From Terriglobia bacterium (lineage in GTDB: Bacteria > Acidobacteriota > Terriglobia > JAJPHL01), in assembly GCA_021325275.1 (NCBI GenBank), contig JAJPHL010000005.1, positions 62,001-126,000 on the forward strand: a stretch of DNA of 64,000 bases. The letters are read 5' to 3'. Below the pieces are notes generated by a model. That model was not told where the DNA came from, made no database searches, and worked only from the letters and a program-made list of their open reading frames with translations. Below are positions 52,139-62,573 of the stretch, in pieces (the stretch's first letter is position 1; the number at the start of each line of letters is the position of its first letter). A program made the translations under genes and the position numbers.

Positions 52139-52441
52139 TCAGGATGCGCCGGCTCCTGTGGCGTCGCGATGCTGATAGCACTCGCGGCAATACACGGGAC
52201 GTCCTTGCGTGGGCCGGAACGGCACGGTGGTCTGCTTGCCGCATTGCGCGCAGACGGCGATTGTTTCATTCTTCAGGGAACCGCCGCTCGATCGGGCGGC
52301 GCGCCGCGATGCCTGACATTTCTTGCAGCGTCGCGGTTCATTCAGCAAATTCTTTTGGGCAAAGAAGCGCTGTTCTCCCGCGGAAAACAAAAACTCTTCC
52401 CCACATTCAAAGCAGGTAAGCGTTCGATCGGCGTAGTCCAC
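52139..52441 (-). CDS. Double zinc-ribbon protein
   Basis: A 100-residue protein with four CxxC pairs: CFEC (residues 10-13), CKKC, CAQC and CREC. The spacing suggests two zinc-ribbon modules: TCFECGEEFLFSAGEQRFFAQ in the first, VCAQCGKQTTVPFRPTQGRPVYC in the second. It resembles small 'zinc-ribbon domain' and CxxC-x17-CxxC proteins of unknown function, probably nucleic-acid or protein binding. The start is GTG 52441. It lies 30 bp upstream of the M14 gene and may share its transcript. Confidence 0.8.
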   Translation of the reverse strand: MDYADRTLTCFECGEEFLFSAGEQRFFAQKNLLNEPRRCKKCQASRRAARSSGGSLKNETIAVCAQCGKQTTVPFRPTQGRPVYCRECYQHRDATGAGAS

Positions 52442-52685
52442 CTTGGTCCGTTCCGGCCTCCTGAGAGTTATGTTGCGGCGCCGTTATGTGTTACAACGAC
52501 GCTGCAGCACGATTCCCTTTTTCCGGCTCGCTTGCGAACCCTGCACACAGACACACCCAGCGCGTGGCGCCTGCGAAGCGGCCAAAGGCCCAACCCTTTT
52601 TTTAAGGATGATCTTGCTTACTTAGTTGGCGTCTCGCTCCGGACCGGCCTCACTTCACCGGCCCGGTTCGAGTAAACCAAAAACA
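52442..52685. other. Intergenic stretch between zinc-ribbon and rpsU genes
   Basis: No gene is visible. The segment holds the upstream region of the zinc-ribbon gene, including AGGAGG about 15 nt before its GTG, which is too far for a normal spacer, and GC-rich palindromic pieces (GGCCAAAGGCC, ACCGGCC). A stretch near 52612-52680 looks like a tRNA T-loop (GGTTCGAGT) but does not fold into a tRNA. Confidence 0.4.
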
Positions 52686-52709
52686 ACGCAAGCGCTACAA
52701 CGCTTGCGT
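52677..52709 (-). terminator. Rho-independent terminator of rpsU
   Basis: ACGCAAGCG (52686-52694) and CGCTTGCGT (52701-52709) form a 9-bp stem with a 6-nt loop. Reading on the minus strand, the stem is followed by TGTTTTTGG (52685-52677). It starts 30 bp after the rpsU stop. Confidence 0.75.
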
Positions 52710-52738
52710 AAGACTGCGGAAGGTGGACAGCCAGCGCG

Positions 52739-52936
52739 CTACTCAGGATCGCGCCGGTTCTTCTTTCGGTTGCGTTTCCGGGCCAGGGCTGCTTTCACCC
52801 TGCGTTTCTCGCCCGGTTTCAGGTAATACGAGTGCCGTTTCACTTCCTTGATAATGTCCTCTTGCTGGACTTTTCTCTTGAAACGGCGCAAAGCATTCTC
52901 GAGGGATTCACCCTCTTGAAGCCTTACTTCTGCCAC
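52739..52936 (-). CDS. rpsU: Ribosomal protein bS21
   Basis: A 65-residue basic protein that matches S21 of the small ribosomal subunit: EVRLQEGESLENALRRFKRKVQQEDII and the tail RRVKAALARKRNRKKNRRDPE. S21 helps mRNA binding near the anti-Shine-Dalgarno. The GTG at 52936 has GGGGGTGG upstream, and the family starts in this place. An extended TGTTATAAT -10 lies at 53010-53005 and gives a 5' leader of about 60 nt. It is divergent from glgC. Confidence 0.93.
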   Translation of the reverse strand: MAEVRLQEGESLENALRRFKRKVQQEDIIKEVKRHSYYLKPGEKRRVKAALARKRNRKKNRRDPE

Positions 52937-53004
52937 TTGACATCCACCCCCTTTAAATTCCGAACGCTCTACGATCTTGCAAATCGCGTTTTGAGTCAAG
53001 AGCA

Positions 53005-53012
53005 ATTATAAC
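53005..53012 (-). promoter_or_regulatory. Extended -10 of rpsU
   Basis: TGTTATAAT on the minus strand (TATAAT at 53010-53005) is an extended -10 without a clear -35. It would give a leader of about 60 nt before GTG 52936. Confidence 0.45.
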
Positions 53013-53081
53013 AGGCTTCGCTTCTACCGCCCGGCGCGTCTTTGCGATAGACTGGAAGATCATCCGGGACGGAAAAGATCC

Positions 53082-54350
53082 ATGGAAAATGTCCTTGCCA
53101 TTCTACTGGCCGGAGGCGCCGGCGAACGCCTTTATCCGCTCACACGCGACCGTGCTAAGCCGGCGGTGTGCTTTGGTGGAAACTATCGCATCATCGATAT
53201 CACGCTCTCAAATTGCATCAATTCCGGATTGCGCCGCCAACTGATCCTGACACAGTACAAAGCGCTTTCGCTGAATCGCCACATTCGTCTCGGCTGGAAT
53301 ATTCTTTCCAATGAACTCGGCGAATTCATCGAGATCATTCCGCCGACCAAACGCGTTTCCGACGATTGGTATCGCGGCACGGCCGACGCGATTTACCAGA
53401 ATCTGCATACCATCGTGCAGGAAGGTCCCGAGCACGTGCTGGTGCTGGCCGCCGATCACATCTACAAAATGAATTACGCGCCGATGCTCGAGCAGCACCG
53501 CCGCTCGGGCGCCGATATCACCGTCGCCACGATTCTCGAAAAGCCCGAAGAGACGCAACGCTTTGGGGTTGCGGAACTCGAATCCGATGGACGCTTCGTC
53601 GGCTTCGAGGAAAAACCCAAAGTCCCGAGGCGGCGCTCGCCCTACAATCCCGATTACGTCAGCGCGTCGATGGGAATTTACGTTTTTAACACGGCGACGC
53701 TGGTGCGCATGCTGCGCGACGACGCGCTCGACGAAACGTCGAGCCACGACTTCGGAAAAAACATCATCCCCAAAGCGATCCACGAGTCGAAAGTGTATTC
53801 TTTCAATTTCGTCGACGAAAACCAGAAGGAAGCGCTCTACTGGCGCGACGTGGGAACGCTCGACGCCTACTACGAAGCGAACATGGACCTGGTCTCGGTG
53901 TCGCCGGTGTTCAATATGTACGATCGCCACTGGCCGATCCGCACGCGGCAAGAACAGCATCCGCCGGCGAAATTCGTTTTCGCGCAAGAGGGTGGACCGC
54001 ACGAAGGCCGGCGCATGGGCGTGGCGCTCGATTCCATCGTGTCGCCGGGATGCATTGTCTCGGGCGGTCGCGTGACGAACAGCGTTTTGTCGCCGAACGT
54101 CCGCATCAATAGCTACTCCGAAGTGGATTCGAGCATTTTGTTTTGGAATGTCGTGGTCGGACGACGCAGCCGCATTCGCCGCGCCATCATCGACCGCGAC
54201 GTGGAGATTCCCGAGAACACCGAGATCGGTTTCAATCACGATCTCGATCGCTCCCGCGGCTACATCGTCACGGAAAACGGAATTACGGTGGTGCCCAGTC
54301 CAGTGCAGACGCTGGAGGGCGCCGAAGAACTTGGTTATCGCGCGGAATAG
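53082..54350 (+). CDS. glgC: Glucose-1-phosphate adenylyltransferase
   Basis: A 422-residue ADP-glucose pyrophosphorylase that makes ADP-glucose from glucose 1-phosphate and ATP for glycogen synthesis. Visible motifs are the N-terminal LLAGGAGERLYPLTRDRAKPAV with the nucleotide loop and Lys, DDWYRGTADAIYQNLHTI, VLAADHIYKMNY, FGVAELESDGRFVGFEEKP and the left-handed beta-helix C-terminus (SGGRVTNSVLSPNVRI, VVVGRRSRIRRAI). The length is normal. A TAGACT hexamer (53048-53053) lies 28 nt before the ATG. It is followed by eno after 18 bp. Confidence 0.95.
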   Translation: MENVLAILLAGGAGERLYPLTRDRAKPAVCFGGNYRIIDITLSNCINSGLRRQLILTQYKALSLNRHIRLGWNILSNELGEFIEIIPPTKRVSDDWYRGTADAIYQNLHTIVQEGPEHVLVLAADHIYKMNYAPMLEQHRRSGADITVATILEKPEETQRFGVAELESDGRFVGFEEKPKVPRRRSPYNPDYVSASMGIYVFNTATLVRMLRDDALDETSSHDFGKNIIPKAIHESKVYSFNFVDENQKEALYWRDVGTLDAYYEANMDLVSVSPVFNMYDRHWPIRTRQEQHPPAKFVFAQEGGPHEGRRMGVALDSIVSPGCIVSGGRVTNSVLSPNVRINSYSEVDSSILFWNVVVGRRSRIRRAIIDRDVEIPENTEIGFNHDLDRSRGYIVTENGITVVPSPVQTLEGAEELGYRAE

Positions 54351-55642
<1,292 letters not shown>

Positions 55643-55643
<1 letters not shown>

Positions 55644-57199
55644 TGGCTAGACCGAAGCCAGTAATTTTGTGCATCCTCGACGGCTGGGGTTACAATCCCA
55701 GCAAGCATGGCAACGCCATTGCGATGGCAAACACGCCGAATATCGACAAACTCGCGGCCGACTATCCGCACACCTTGATTCATACTTCGGGTCCTTACGT
55801 GGGATTGCCCGAGGGACAGATGGGCAACAGCGAAGTGGGCCATTTGAATATGGGCGCGGGCCGCATCATTCACATGGATATCACGCGCCTCGACCTGAAG
55901 ATCGCAAACGGCGAATTCTTCCGCGAGCCGTTGCTGGTGCAAGCGATGGAGCGCGGTCGCACAAACCAATTGCACTTGATCGGCTTGGTTTCCGACGGTG
56001 GTGTGCACTCGCACATTACTCATCTCTACGCGTTGCTGCGGATGGCCGCCGAACAAAAAGTGGAGCGCGTTTTCGTGCATGCGTTCATGGACGGTCGCGA
56101 CACGCCGCCGGAATCGGGCGCGGGATTTCTCGAAGCGCTTGAGGGCGAGACGCGCAAGTACAAGGTGGGCGGCTCTAATGGAGCAAAGCTGGCGAGCGTC
56201 AGCGGGCGCTACTACGCCATGGATCGCGACAAACGGTGGGAGCGCACGGAGCGTGCGTATCGCGCGATGGTCCTAGGTGAAGGCCGTAAAGCTTCTTCCG
56301 CGGTGGAAGCGGTCAAGCAAAGCTATGAAAAGAACATCACCGATGAGTTCATCGAGCCGGTGGTGATCACCGGCGCGGGGGGCGAGCCGGTCGCGCGTGT
56401 ACACGACGACGATGCGGTGATCTTTTTCAATTTCCGCGCCGATCGCGCGCGACAAATGACCAGCGCTCTAACCGGTCCCGAGCGCGGCGGGGTCGAGATG
56501 CCGGGCGGCGCGCCGTTGCGGAAGAATTTGTTTCTTGTGATGATGACGCAATACGACAAGAACGTGAAGGCGCCCTACGTGATTGCGCCGGAATCGCCCG
56601 CGAATATTCTGGCAAACTCCTTGGCCGCCGCGAATCTGCGCAACATACGTATCGCCGAGACCGAGAAGTACGCGCACGTCACGTATTTTTTCAACGGCGG
56701 CAACGAAAAACCGTATCTCGGCGAGGAACGCATGATGATTCCGTCGCCGAAAGTCGCAACCTACGATTTGATGCCGGAGATGAGCGCGTTCGGCGTCGCC
56801 GAGGCCGCGGTGAAAGCAATCGAAGGCGGCGAGATGGATTGCATCGTGATGAATTTCGCCAACGCCGACATGGTGGGACATTCCGGCAAAATTCCGCCGA
56901 CGATCAAAGCCGTGGAAACCGTCGACGGCTGTGTGGGTGGAATTTACGAAGCGCTCAAACGCAAGGGCGGCGCGATGATTGTGACCGCCGATCACGGCAA
57001 CGCCGAGTTGATGATCGACCCGGCGACGGGCGGCCCGCACACGTATCACACGACGAATCCCGTGCCGTTGACGCTCGTATCAGAGGGTCACACATCGTTG
57101 AGAAAAGATGGTTCGTTGCGCGACTTGGCGCCCACGATTCTCGCGCTGATGGGTTTGCAAGCACCGCAGGAAATGACTGGGAGGGACATCCGTGTTTGA
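55643..57199 (+). CDS. gpmI: 2,3-bisphosphoglycerate-independent phosphoglycerate mutase
   Basis: A 518-residue di-manganese alkaline-phosphatase-fold enzyme that interconverts 3- and 2-phosphoglycerate, the step just before enolase. Metal and catalytic positions are visible: LCILDGWGYNPSKHGNAI near the N-terminus, the phosphoserine Ser63 in GQMGNSEVGHLNMGAGR, HAFMDGRDTPPESG, FFNFRADRARQMT, and the C-terminal NADMVGHSG and VTADHGNAELM. The ATG overlaps the eno stop by 1 nt. Confidence 0.96.
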
Positions 57200-57635
57200 T
57201 CGCACAGGGCCGAAGTATGATCGCTCAGGTTCGAGCCGCGGGCGGGCGCCGGCCGTCAAACGGCCAGACAGGTCGGATTTTCCGCCACGGCTCATCGCCA
57301 AACTAACCAAAGGGCAGGAAACGCGCATCCAGGAGTTGATTCGCCAGGTTCATGAAAAACGTGTGGGCGATTCGCTCGCGCTCGTAGAGCAAGCCCTCGC
57401 CGACTGGCGCGCCGGCGCACTCGCGACGTTGAAAGTGGACGACGCGATGCGAAAACACCTGCAACTTTCCACGCGCTATTTCGCGCGCTACGCCAACACC
57501 GCCGCGCGCGACATGGAAGCGATCAGCATCGTGGAGGAAGCGAAAGACTTGGGATTCCTCAACGACGAGGAGTTTCGCGGCCTGACGAGAATCGAGAGTG
57601 TCCCTAAATTTCCGCCTAGACCTCCAAGGCCCTGA
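57192..57635 (+). CDS. Hypothetical protein downstream of gpmI
   Basis: A 147-residue basic N-terminus ([25 protein letters not shown]) is followed by a mostly helical core ([80 protein letters not shown]). There is no signal or membrane segment. The GTG start overlaps gpmI by 8 nt, and the end overlaps uvrB by 20 bp tail to tail. I recognise no family. Its compact overlaps and codon use suggest a real gene. Confidence 0.6.
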   Translation: MFDRTGPKYDRSGSSRGRAPAVKRPDRSDFPPRLIAKLTKGQETRIQELIRQVHEKRVGDSLALVEQALADWRAGALATLKVDDAMRKHLQLSTRYFARYANTAARDMEAISIVEEAKDLGFLNDEEFRGLTRIESVPKFPPRPPRP

Positions 57636-59592
57636 GCTCTTTAATCCGGTCGCGGAGTTTAGCCGCTTTCTCGAACTCGAACTGCTTGGCGGCTTCTTTC
57701 ATCTGCTTCTCCAGATCGGCGATCACGGAATCGCGCTGTTCCGTCGTCGCGATAGCGTCGTCCGGTACGTCCATCGGTACGGTGACATAATCGCCTTCCG
57801 CGACAGCCACCAAGCTCATGTCGATCGGGCGAATGATCGATTGTGGCGTGATGTCGTTATCGCGATTGTAGGCAAGCTGCTTTTCGCGACGCCGTGTGGT
57901 TTCCTCGATCGCGCGCTGCATCGATCCGGTCATTTGATCGGCGTACAGAATCGCACGGCCGTTCAGGTGCCGCGCGGCGCGCCCCATCGTTTGAATGAGC
58001 GATCCTTGCGAACGCAAAAATCCCTCTTTGTCGGCGTCGAGAATCGCCACGAGCGATACTTCCGGTAAATCGAGACCTTCGCGCAACAAGTTGATGCCGA
58101 TCAGCACGTCGAACTCGCCCCGCCGCAGGTCGCGCAAAATCTTGATGCGATCGAGCACTTCCACTTCCGAGTGCAGATAGCGGCAGCGCACGCCGACCTC
58201 GGTGTAATACTCGCTCAAGTCCTCGGCCATACGTTTCGTCAGCGTGGTCACGAGCACGCGTTCGTTTTGCTCGGCGCGCCGGCGAATTTCGTTCAGCAAG
58301 TCGTCGACTTGTCCCTTCACCGGACGAATTTCCACTTCCGGATCGACCAGACCCGTGGGGCGAATGATTTGCTCGACAAAAACGCCGGCGGTTTTTGTCA
58401 ACTCGTACGGTCCCGGCGTGGCGGAGACGTAGACCACTTGATTCACGCGATGCTCGAACTCCTCGAACGTTAGCGGACGATTGTCGAGCGCCGACGGCAT
58501 ACGGAATCCAAATGACACGAGGTTTTCCTTGCGCGAGCGATCGCCCGGGAGCATGCCGCGAAGCTGCGGAACCGTCTGGTGGCTTTCGTCGATGAACATG
58601 AGCGAGTCGCGCGGAAGATAGTCGAGGAGCGTGGGCGGCGCTTCGCCGGGTAAGCGGCCGGAAAAATGGCGCGAATAATTCTCGATCCCGTGGCAGTAGC
58701 CGATTTCACGCATCATCTCCAAGTCGAACATGGTGCGCTGCGTGAGACGCTGCGCTTCCACGAGTTTTCCCTGCGCGATCAGCTGCGGCTTCCACCACTC
58801 CAGCTCTTTCATGATGCTTTCCATCGCGCGATTCCGCGTGTCGTTGTCCATCACGTAGTGCGTCTTCGGATAGATCGCCAGCCGCAGATACGTTTGCCGG
58901 ACTTGTCCCAGCAGTGGATCGATTTGGGCGAGGCTTTCCACCTCGTCGCCCCACAGTTCGATGCGATAGGCGTGTTCGTCGTACGCCGGGTAGACCTCGA
59001 TGATGTCGCCGCGCACGCGAAATCCGCCGCGGCGAAAGTCCGTATCGTGGCGCTCGTACTGAATTTCCACGAGACGGCGCATGATTTCGTTGCGCGAAAT
59101 GCGCTGGCCTTTCTCGAGCATCAGCAACATGCCGTAATACGCTTCCGGCGATCCCAAGCCGTAGATGCACGACACGCTGGCGACAATCACGCAGTCGCGC
59201 CGTTCAAAGAGCGATCGCGTGGCCGACAGGCGCAAGCGGTCGAGTTCCTCGTTGATGGTAGCTTCCTTCTCGATGTAGGTATCGCTCGCGGGAATGTACG
59301 CTTCGGGTTGATAGTAATCGTAGTAGCTGACGAAATACTCCACCGCGTTGTTCGGGAAGAACGATTTGAACTCGTGATAAAGCTGCGCGGCGAGCGTTTT
59401 GTTGTGCGCGAGCACGAGCGTGGGCCGCCCGATTTCCTCGATGACCTTGGCCATCGTGTACGTTTTCCCCGACCCTGTGACGCCGAGCAGAACTTGATGC
59501 TGTTCGCCGTCGCGCAGGCCGCGCACGAGCTGCGGGATGGCTGTCACCTGGTCGCCGCAAGGGCGATAGTCGCACTTGAGTTGGAATTCCAT
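57616..59592 (-). CDS. uvrB: Excinuclease ABC subunit B
   Basis: A 658-residue UvrB that loads onto damaged DNA with UvrA and recruits UvrC in nucleotide excision repair. Motifs are Walker [17 protein letters not shown], the beta-hairpin region [44 protein letters not shown]-like FIDESHQTV, and the helicase motif [21 protein letters not shown]. The C-terminal UVR motif ([25 protein letters not shown]) contacts UvrC. Length is typical. No damage-response operator is evident upstream. Confidence 0.97.
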   Translation of the reverse strand: MEFQLKCDYRPCGDQVTAIPQLVRGLRDGEQHQVLLGVTGSGKTYTMAKVIEEIGRPTLVLAHNKTLAAQLYHEFKSFFPNNAVEYFVSYYDYYQPEAYIPASDTYIEKEATINEELDRLRLSATRSLFERRDCVIVASVSCIYGLGSPEAYYGMLLMLEKGQRISRNEIMRRLVEIQYERHDTDFRRGGFRVRGDIIEVYPAYDEHAYRIELWGDEVESLAQIDPLLGQVRQTYLRLAIYPKTHYVMDNDTRNRAMESIMKELEWWKPQLIAQGKLVEAQRLTQRTMFDLEMMREIGYCHGIENYSRHFSGRLPGEAPPTLLDYLPRDSLMFIDESHQTVPQLRGMLPGDRSRKENLVSFGFRMPSALDNRPLTFEEFEHRVNQVVYVSATPGPYELTKTAGVFVEQIIRPTGLVDPEVEIRPVKGQVDDLLNEIRRRAEQNERVLVTTLTKRMAEDLSEYYTEVGVRCRYLHSEVEVLDRIKILRDLRRGEFDVLIGINLLREGLDLPEVSLVAILDADKEGFLRSQGSLIQTMGRAARHLNGRAILYADQMTGSMQRAIEETTRRREKQLAYNRDNDITPQSIIRPIDMSLVAVAEGDYVTVPMDVPDDAIATTEQRDSVIADLEKQMKEAAKQFEFEKAAKLRDRIKELRALEV

Positions 59593-59598
59593 CGGGGC

Positions 59599-59868
59599 TT
59601 AGGGGGTTACGTTGCCGGCGGATCCTAGTTGGAGTTGCTTTCTGACAGCGGCTCGGATCGCTGCTATGTCGGGATGTAGCCGGTCGAATTCTTCAACAAA
59701 GCGCGCCAAGTCTTCTTCGCATTCCCGCCGCTGTTCAGGAGTCATGTACTTGAAGCTACTCGTTCGATCGTAGCCTTCCTCGTCGTACACCGGCGTGCCG
59801 TCTTCGAAACGCAACTCTTCCGGCATTCCACAAATGGTCTTGTCCAGCGGCGCGATTTCCCGATCCAT
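59599..59868 (-). CDS. Small hypothetical protein
   Basis: An 89-residue acidic protein: MDREIAPLDKTICGMPEELR, YDEEGYDRTSSFKYMTPEQR, then the helix RECEEDLARFVEEFDRLHPDIAAIRAAV. There is no signal or membrane segment, and no family is recognised. ATG 59868 is fixed by a perfect TATAAT hexamer 6 nt upstream (59875-59880). It lies 6 bp upstream of uvrB in the same direction, so it could be co-transcribed with uvrB. Confidence 0.65.
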   Translation of the reverse strand: MDREIAPLDKTICGMPEELRFEDGTPVYDEEGYDRTSSFKYMTPEQRRECEEDLARFVEEFDRLHPDIAAIRAAVRKQLQLGSAGNVTP

Positions 59869-59874
59869 GTCCTG

Positions 59875-59880
59875 ATTATA
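59875..59880 (-). promoter_or_regulatory. TATAAT -10 of the gene upstream of uvrB (leaderless)
   Basis: A perfect TATAAT on the minus strand ends 6 nt before ATG 59868. It may drive uvrB too. Confidence 0.55.
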
Positions 59881-59917
59881 CTCCTGAGCAAGGGCGCGCT
59901 CGTCCGCGCACCTAAGT

Positions 59918-60970
59918 GTGGTAAATTCAAGTTGCCTCCCGGAAAGGGGACCCTGTCTGGCCACCGAAAGCACGTCGCCCTCCTCAGAATTTGTGAAACG
60001 CCTAGAAGCCGCGATCGCGGGGTGGGGATTTGCCCTCGGCTCCTCCGCCGTCGCGTCCGCCGAGGTCGACCGCCAGTTCGGTCTCACCGAAGGAACGCTG
60101 GAGCGCAAGACCGGCATCGAGTCCCTGGCGCGCGCGGCCGGCGGATCAAGCGAAGTCACGCTGGCGCGCGACGCTTGTCAGGCCGCCGCCGGCGGGTCGC
60201 TCGCCGAGGTCGACTTGCTGTTGGCCACGAGCGAAACCAACGTGGGACATCCCGCGCTGGCGGCCGCGCTGCACGAATCGCTCGATTTGCCCTCGACCTG
60301 CGCGGCCATGGATATCGGCGGGGCGTGTGCCGGCTTACTCCACGCGTTTTCCGTGGCGAAAGCGATGCTCGCCTCGGGATTGCGGCGCGCGGTGCTGGTG
60401 GTCGCTTCGGAAGTACACAGCCGCTGGTTCACGCCGGAGAAAGTCACGTGGAAATTGGGCGCGCTTTTCGGCGACGGCGCATGCGCCTTCCTGCTGCGCT
60501 CCGCATCCGACGCGCCGTCCACGGCGTTTCGCCTCGGCGACTTCACGTTCGGATGCGACACCTCGTTCGCCGACACGATTCGCGTGAATCTCAAGGACAC
60601 CGAGAGCGAAGAACTAGCCGTCGATTTCCGCGGCATGGTGCTGGCCGACGTCGTTTTGAATCTGCTCAGTGAAATTGCCGCCGATTTCGAGGACCGCATC
60701 CATACCGCGCGCGCCGATTTCGCGGCGTACGCGATTCATCAGCCGAATCCGCGACTGGTAGAGATTTTCTCGCGGCAAACCGGCGTGCCTCTCGATAAAA
60801 TCCCCGCCGTGGCGCGCACCGCCGGCAATTTAGGATCGGCGACCTGCGGAGTGAGCCTGTGCCACATTCTTTCGGCCCTCAGCCGCGAAGAACATCCTGG
60901 ACCAGTACTGATGGCCTCGGTGGGACCCGGCCTACAATGGGCCGCCACGTGCCTGCAAACGCAGTCCTAG
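59918..60970 (+). CDS. Ketoacyl-ACP synthase III-like protein
   Basis: A 350-residue thiolase-fold enzyme in the longest frame. The catalytic triad is complete: Cys137 in MDIGGACAGLLHA, His in AIHQPNPRL and Asn in TAGNLGSATCG. FabH-type enzymes condense acyl-CoA with malonyl-ACP; the specificity here is unknown, and no fatty-acid gene is adjacent. The start is uncertain. GTG 59918 is the longest. A TAAATT hexamer at 59922-59927 and AAAGGGGA at 59943-59950 would suit CTG 59957. GTG 59993 (VKRLEAAIAGWGFAL) best fits the usual family N-terminus. Confidence 0.85.
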   Translation: MVNSSCLPERGPCLATESTSPSSEFVKRLEAAIAGWGFALGSSAVASAEVDRQFGLTEGTLERKTGIESLARAAGGSSEVTLARDACQAAAGGSLAEVDLLLATSETNVGHPALAAALHESLDLPSTCAAMDIGGACAGLLHAFSVAKAMLASGLRRAVLVVASEVHSRWFTPEKVTWKLGALFGDGACAFLLRSASDAPSTAFRLGDFTFGCDTSFADTIRVNLKDTESEELAVDFRGMVLADVVLNLLSEIAADFEDRIHTARADFAAYAIHQPNPRLVEIFSRQTGVPLDKIPAVARTAGNLGSATCGVSLCHILSALSREEHPGPVLMASVGPGLQWAATCLQTQS

Positions 60971-61016
60971 TAACTTCGTTTCCCAAAACTTCGGTAGAAT
61001 AGAAGCAACCGTAGAG

Positions 61017-61952
61017 ATGCCGCGAAGCGTCCATTATCGTGTGAGGTTGTATTTCATCGCCGCGCTTGCGCTGGTGACAATGGCGGTACCCTTCGCCGCG
61101 CAGCAGACCCCTACGTTTGGATCGCTCACCCAGCTCGTTCCGCTCTACGCCACGGTTCTCGACAAGCACAAGAACTCCATCGCCAGTTTGAAACGCGAGG
61201 ATTTCCGAGTCTTCGAGGACGAAGTTCCGCAGAAGATCAAGGATTTCCGCCGCGAAGACGTTCCGGTTTCGATCTGCATCGTTGTGGACAACTCCGGCAG
61301 CATGCGCGAGAAGCGCCTGCGCGTGGCGGCCGCGGCCATGACATTCGTGAAAACGTCGAACCCACAGGACGAAGTTTGCATCGTGAATTTCAACGAGGAC
61401 TATTACCTCGATCGCGATTTCACGAGCAATCCCGACGACCTGAAGGACGCGCTTGAGAAAATCGATTCCCGCGGCGGCACGGCGTTCTACGATTCGCTGA
61501 TCGCGTCGATGGACCACTTGCGCGATAGCGGCAGAAAAGTGAAAAAAGTGCTGCTGGTTGTCACCGACGGCGTCGATAACGCCAGCCGCTCCACGCTCGA
61601 ACAAACCGAGCGCGCGGCGCACGAATCCGACGTGGTGATTTACACGATCGGATTGTTCAGCGATGAGCGCGGCCGCGATTTGAAGCGCGCCAAAAGAGCG
61701 CTCGATACGATTTCCGAAGCCAGCGGCGGCTTGGCCTTCTTCCCCAACGACGTGCACGAAGTGGAAGCGATCGCCACGCAAATTGCGCACGACATCCGTA
61801 ATCAATACGTGATTACCTACACGCCGGCCACCGAATCGCCGGCGGGCACGTTCCACAAGATCCGCGTGGAAGCGACGCAGGGCAAGGACAAACTGCTGGT
61901 GCGCACGCGCACCGGTTACTACACGCCGAAAAAAATGGCAGGATCGAATTGA
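61017..61952 (+). CDS. Exported VWFA-type protein (acidobacterial group)
   Basis: A 311-residue protein with a signal peptide (RLYFIAALALVTMAVPFAAQ) and a von Willebrand A domain. The metal-ion-dependent adhesion motif is IVVDNSGSMREKRL, with a second TDG in VVTDGVDNASR. The N-terminal segment VPLYATVLDKHKNSIASLKRED and the terminal YVITYTPATESPAGTFHKIRV match the VWFA-related domain group common in Acidobacteria. Likely role is extracellular or periplasmic protein binding. Partner unknown. Confidence 0.9.
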   Translation: MPRSVHYRVRLYFIAALALVTMAVPFAAQQTPTFGSLTQLVPLYATVLDKHKNSIASLKREDFRVFEDEVPQKIKDFRREDVPVSICIVVDNSGSMREKRLRVAAAAMTFVKTSNPQDEVCIVNFNEDYYLDRDFTSNPDDLKDALEKIDSRGGTAFYDSLIASMDHLRDSGRKVKKVLLVVTDGVDNASRSTLEQTERAAHESDVVIYTIGLFSDERGRDLKRAKRALDTISEASGGLAFFPNDVHEVEAIATQIAHDIRNQYVITYTPATESPAGTFHKIRVEATQGKDKLLVRTRTGYYTPKKMAGSN

Positions 61953-62188
61953 CCACCGCCCTCCGCTTCCTGTGGATTGCATCGCGCGGCTACCGGCTCA
62001 CTCCCTGGCGGAGTCCTTACTTGAAGTGGCGGATTGAAACGTACTCGGGTCTGCCCGCTTCGAAAGTCACCTTCACCGATTTCTGGAAATTCACTTGGCG
62101 CGAACGCGCGAAACTCGGCCGCTTCCTTCAATGGACGTCGGAGATGGATGCATATCGCCACAACCCTCGCGGCGACGCTCGCGTATAA
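61949..62188 (+). CDS. Small hypothetical protein
   Basis: A 79-residue basic, Trp/Arg-rich protein: TALRFLWIASRGYRLTPWRS, KWRIETYSGLPASKVTF, TDFWKFTWRERAKLGRFLQW. No signal and no membrane segment. I recognise no family. The TTG start overlaps the VWFA stop by 4 nt (TTGA), which supports coupling. Confidence rests on the overlap and codon use rather than on homology. Confidence 0.5.
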   Translation: MTTALRFLWIASRGYRLTPWRSPYLKWRIETYSGLPASKVTFTDFWKFTWRERAKLGRFLQWTSEMDAYRHNPRGDARV

Positions 62189-62189
62189 T
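62184..62189 (+). promoter_or_regulatory. TATAAT -10-like hexamer
   Basis: A perfect TATAAT overlaps the stop region of the 79-residue gene, 23 nt before ATG 62213. Confidence 0.35.
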
Positions 62190-62212
62190 CAGTCCTTCAA
62201 GATTTCCACCAC

Positions 62213-62308
62213 ATGGCGTGGACGGCCGACCGAAAGATCGTGGCAGTCGCGATGGGTTGGCAGGCGACGCCGTGGAAGTTTACACCAGAAGGAACTTCGG
62301 CTAGATAA
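62213..62308 (+). CDS. Possible 31-residue small protein
   Basis: ATG 62213 opens MAWTADRKIVAVAMGWQATP and stops at TAA 62306-62308. A perfect TATAAT lies 23 nt upstream. It overlaps the convergent zinc-ribbon gene by 8 bp. It is the only open frame in the gap, and it may be chance or a decayed end of a larger gene. Confidence 0.3.
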   Translation: MAWTADRKIVAVAMGWQATPWKFTPEGTSAR

Positions 62309-62573
62309 ACGCCACCGACTGCACGCCCGACACTTCAATCCTCTTGCGGCAGCGCGGATTCTTGCACATCACAATATCGTCCTTGCGGACCATGTACGGC
62401 TTGGCGGCGGCGAAGCGGCGGCGGTCTTCTTCGTTCGCGCGCGGCGGCAGCGCGTTCTTCTTGCGGCGCACGACCCAGCGGAGATCGTAGGTTTCCACTT
62501 GCCGGCAGGACGGACAATTCAGTGAGGCCGGCTTGGTCTCTTCGGTTTCGGTGAAAAAATCGCGTTCATCCAT
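62301..62573 (-). CDS. Zinc-ribbon-like hypothetical protein
   Basis: A 90-residue protein with CPSC (residues 20-23) and CKNPRC (about residues 70-75), four Cys that could bind one zinc. Between them is a basic region (WVVRRKKNALPPRANEEDRRRF). No family is recognised. It is coupled to the upstream FtsH-ext-like gene by an 8-nt overlap. It may work with that membrane protein or with citrate synthase upstream, but this is speculation. Confidence 0.65.
   Translation of the reverse strand: MDERDFFTETEETKPASLNCPSCRQVETYDLRWVVRRKKNALPPRANEEDRRRFAAAKPYMVRKDDIVMCKNPRCRKRIEVSGVQSVAFI

Noticed and set aside
52612-52680. tRNA-like stretch with GGTTCGAGT and a D-loop-like TTAGTTGGC
   Set aside because: The 5' and 3' ends do not pair into an acceptor stem, and no anticodon stem forms in either direction.
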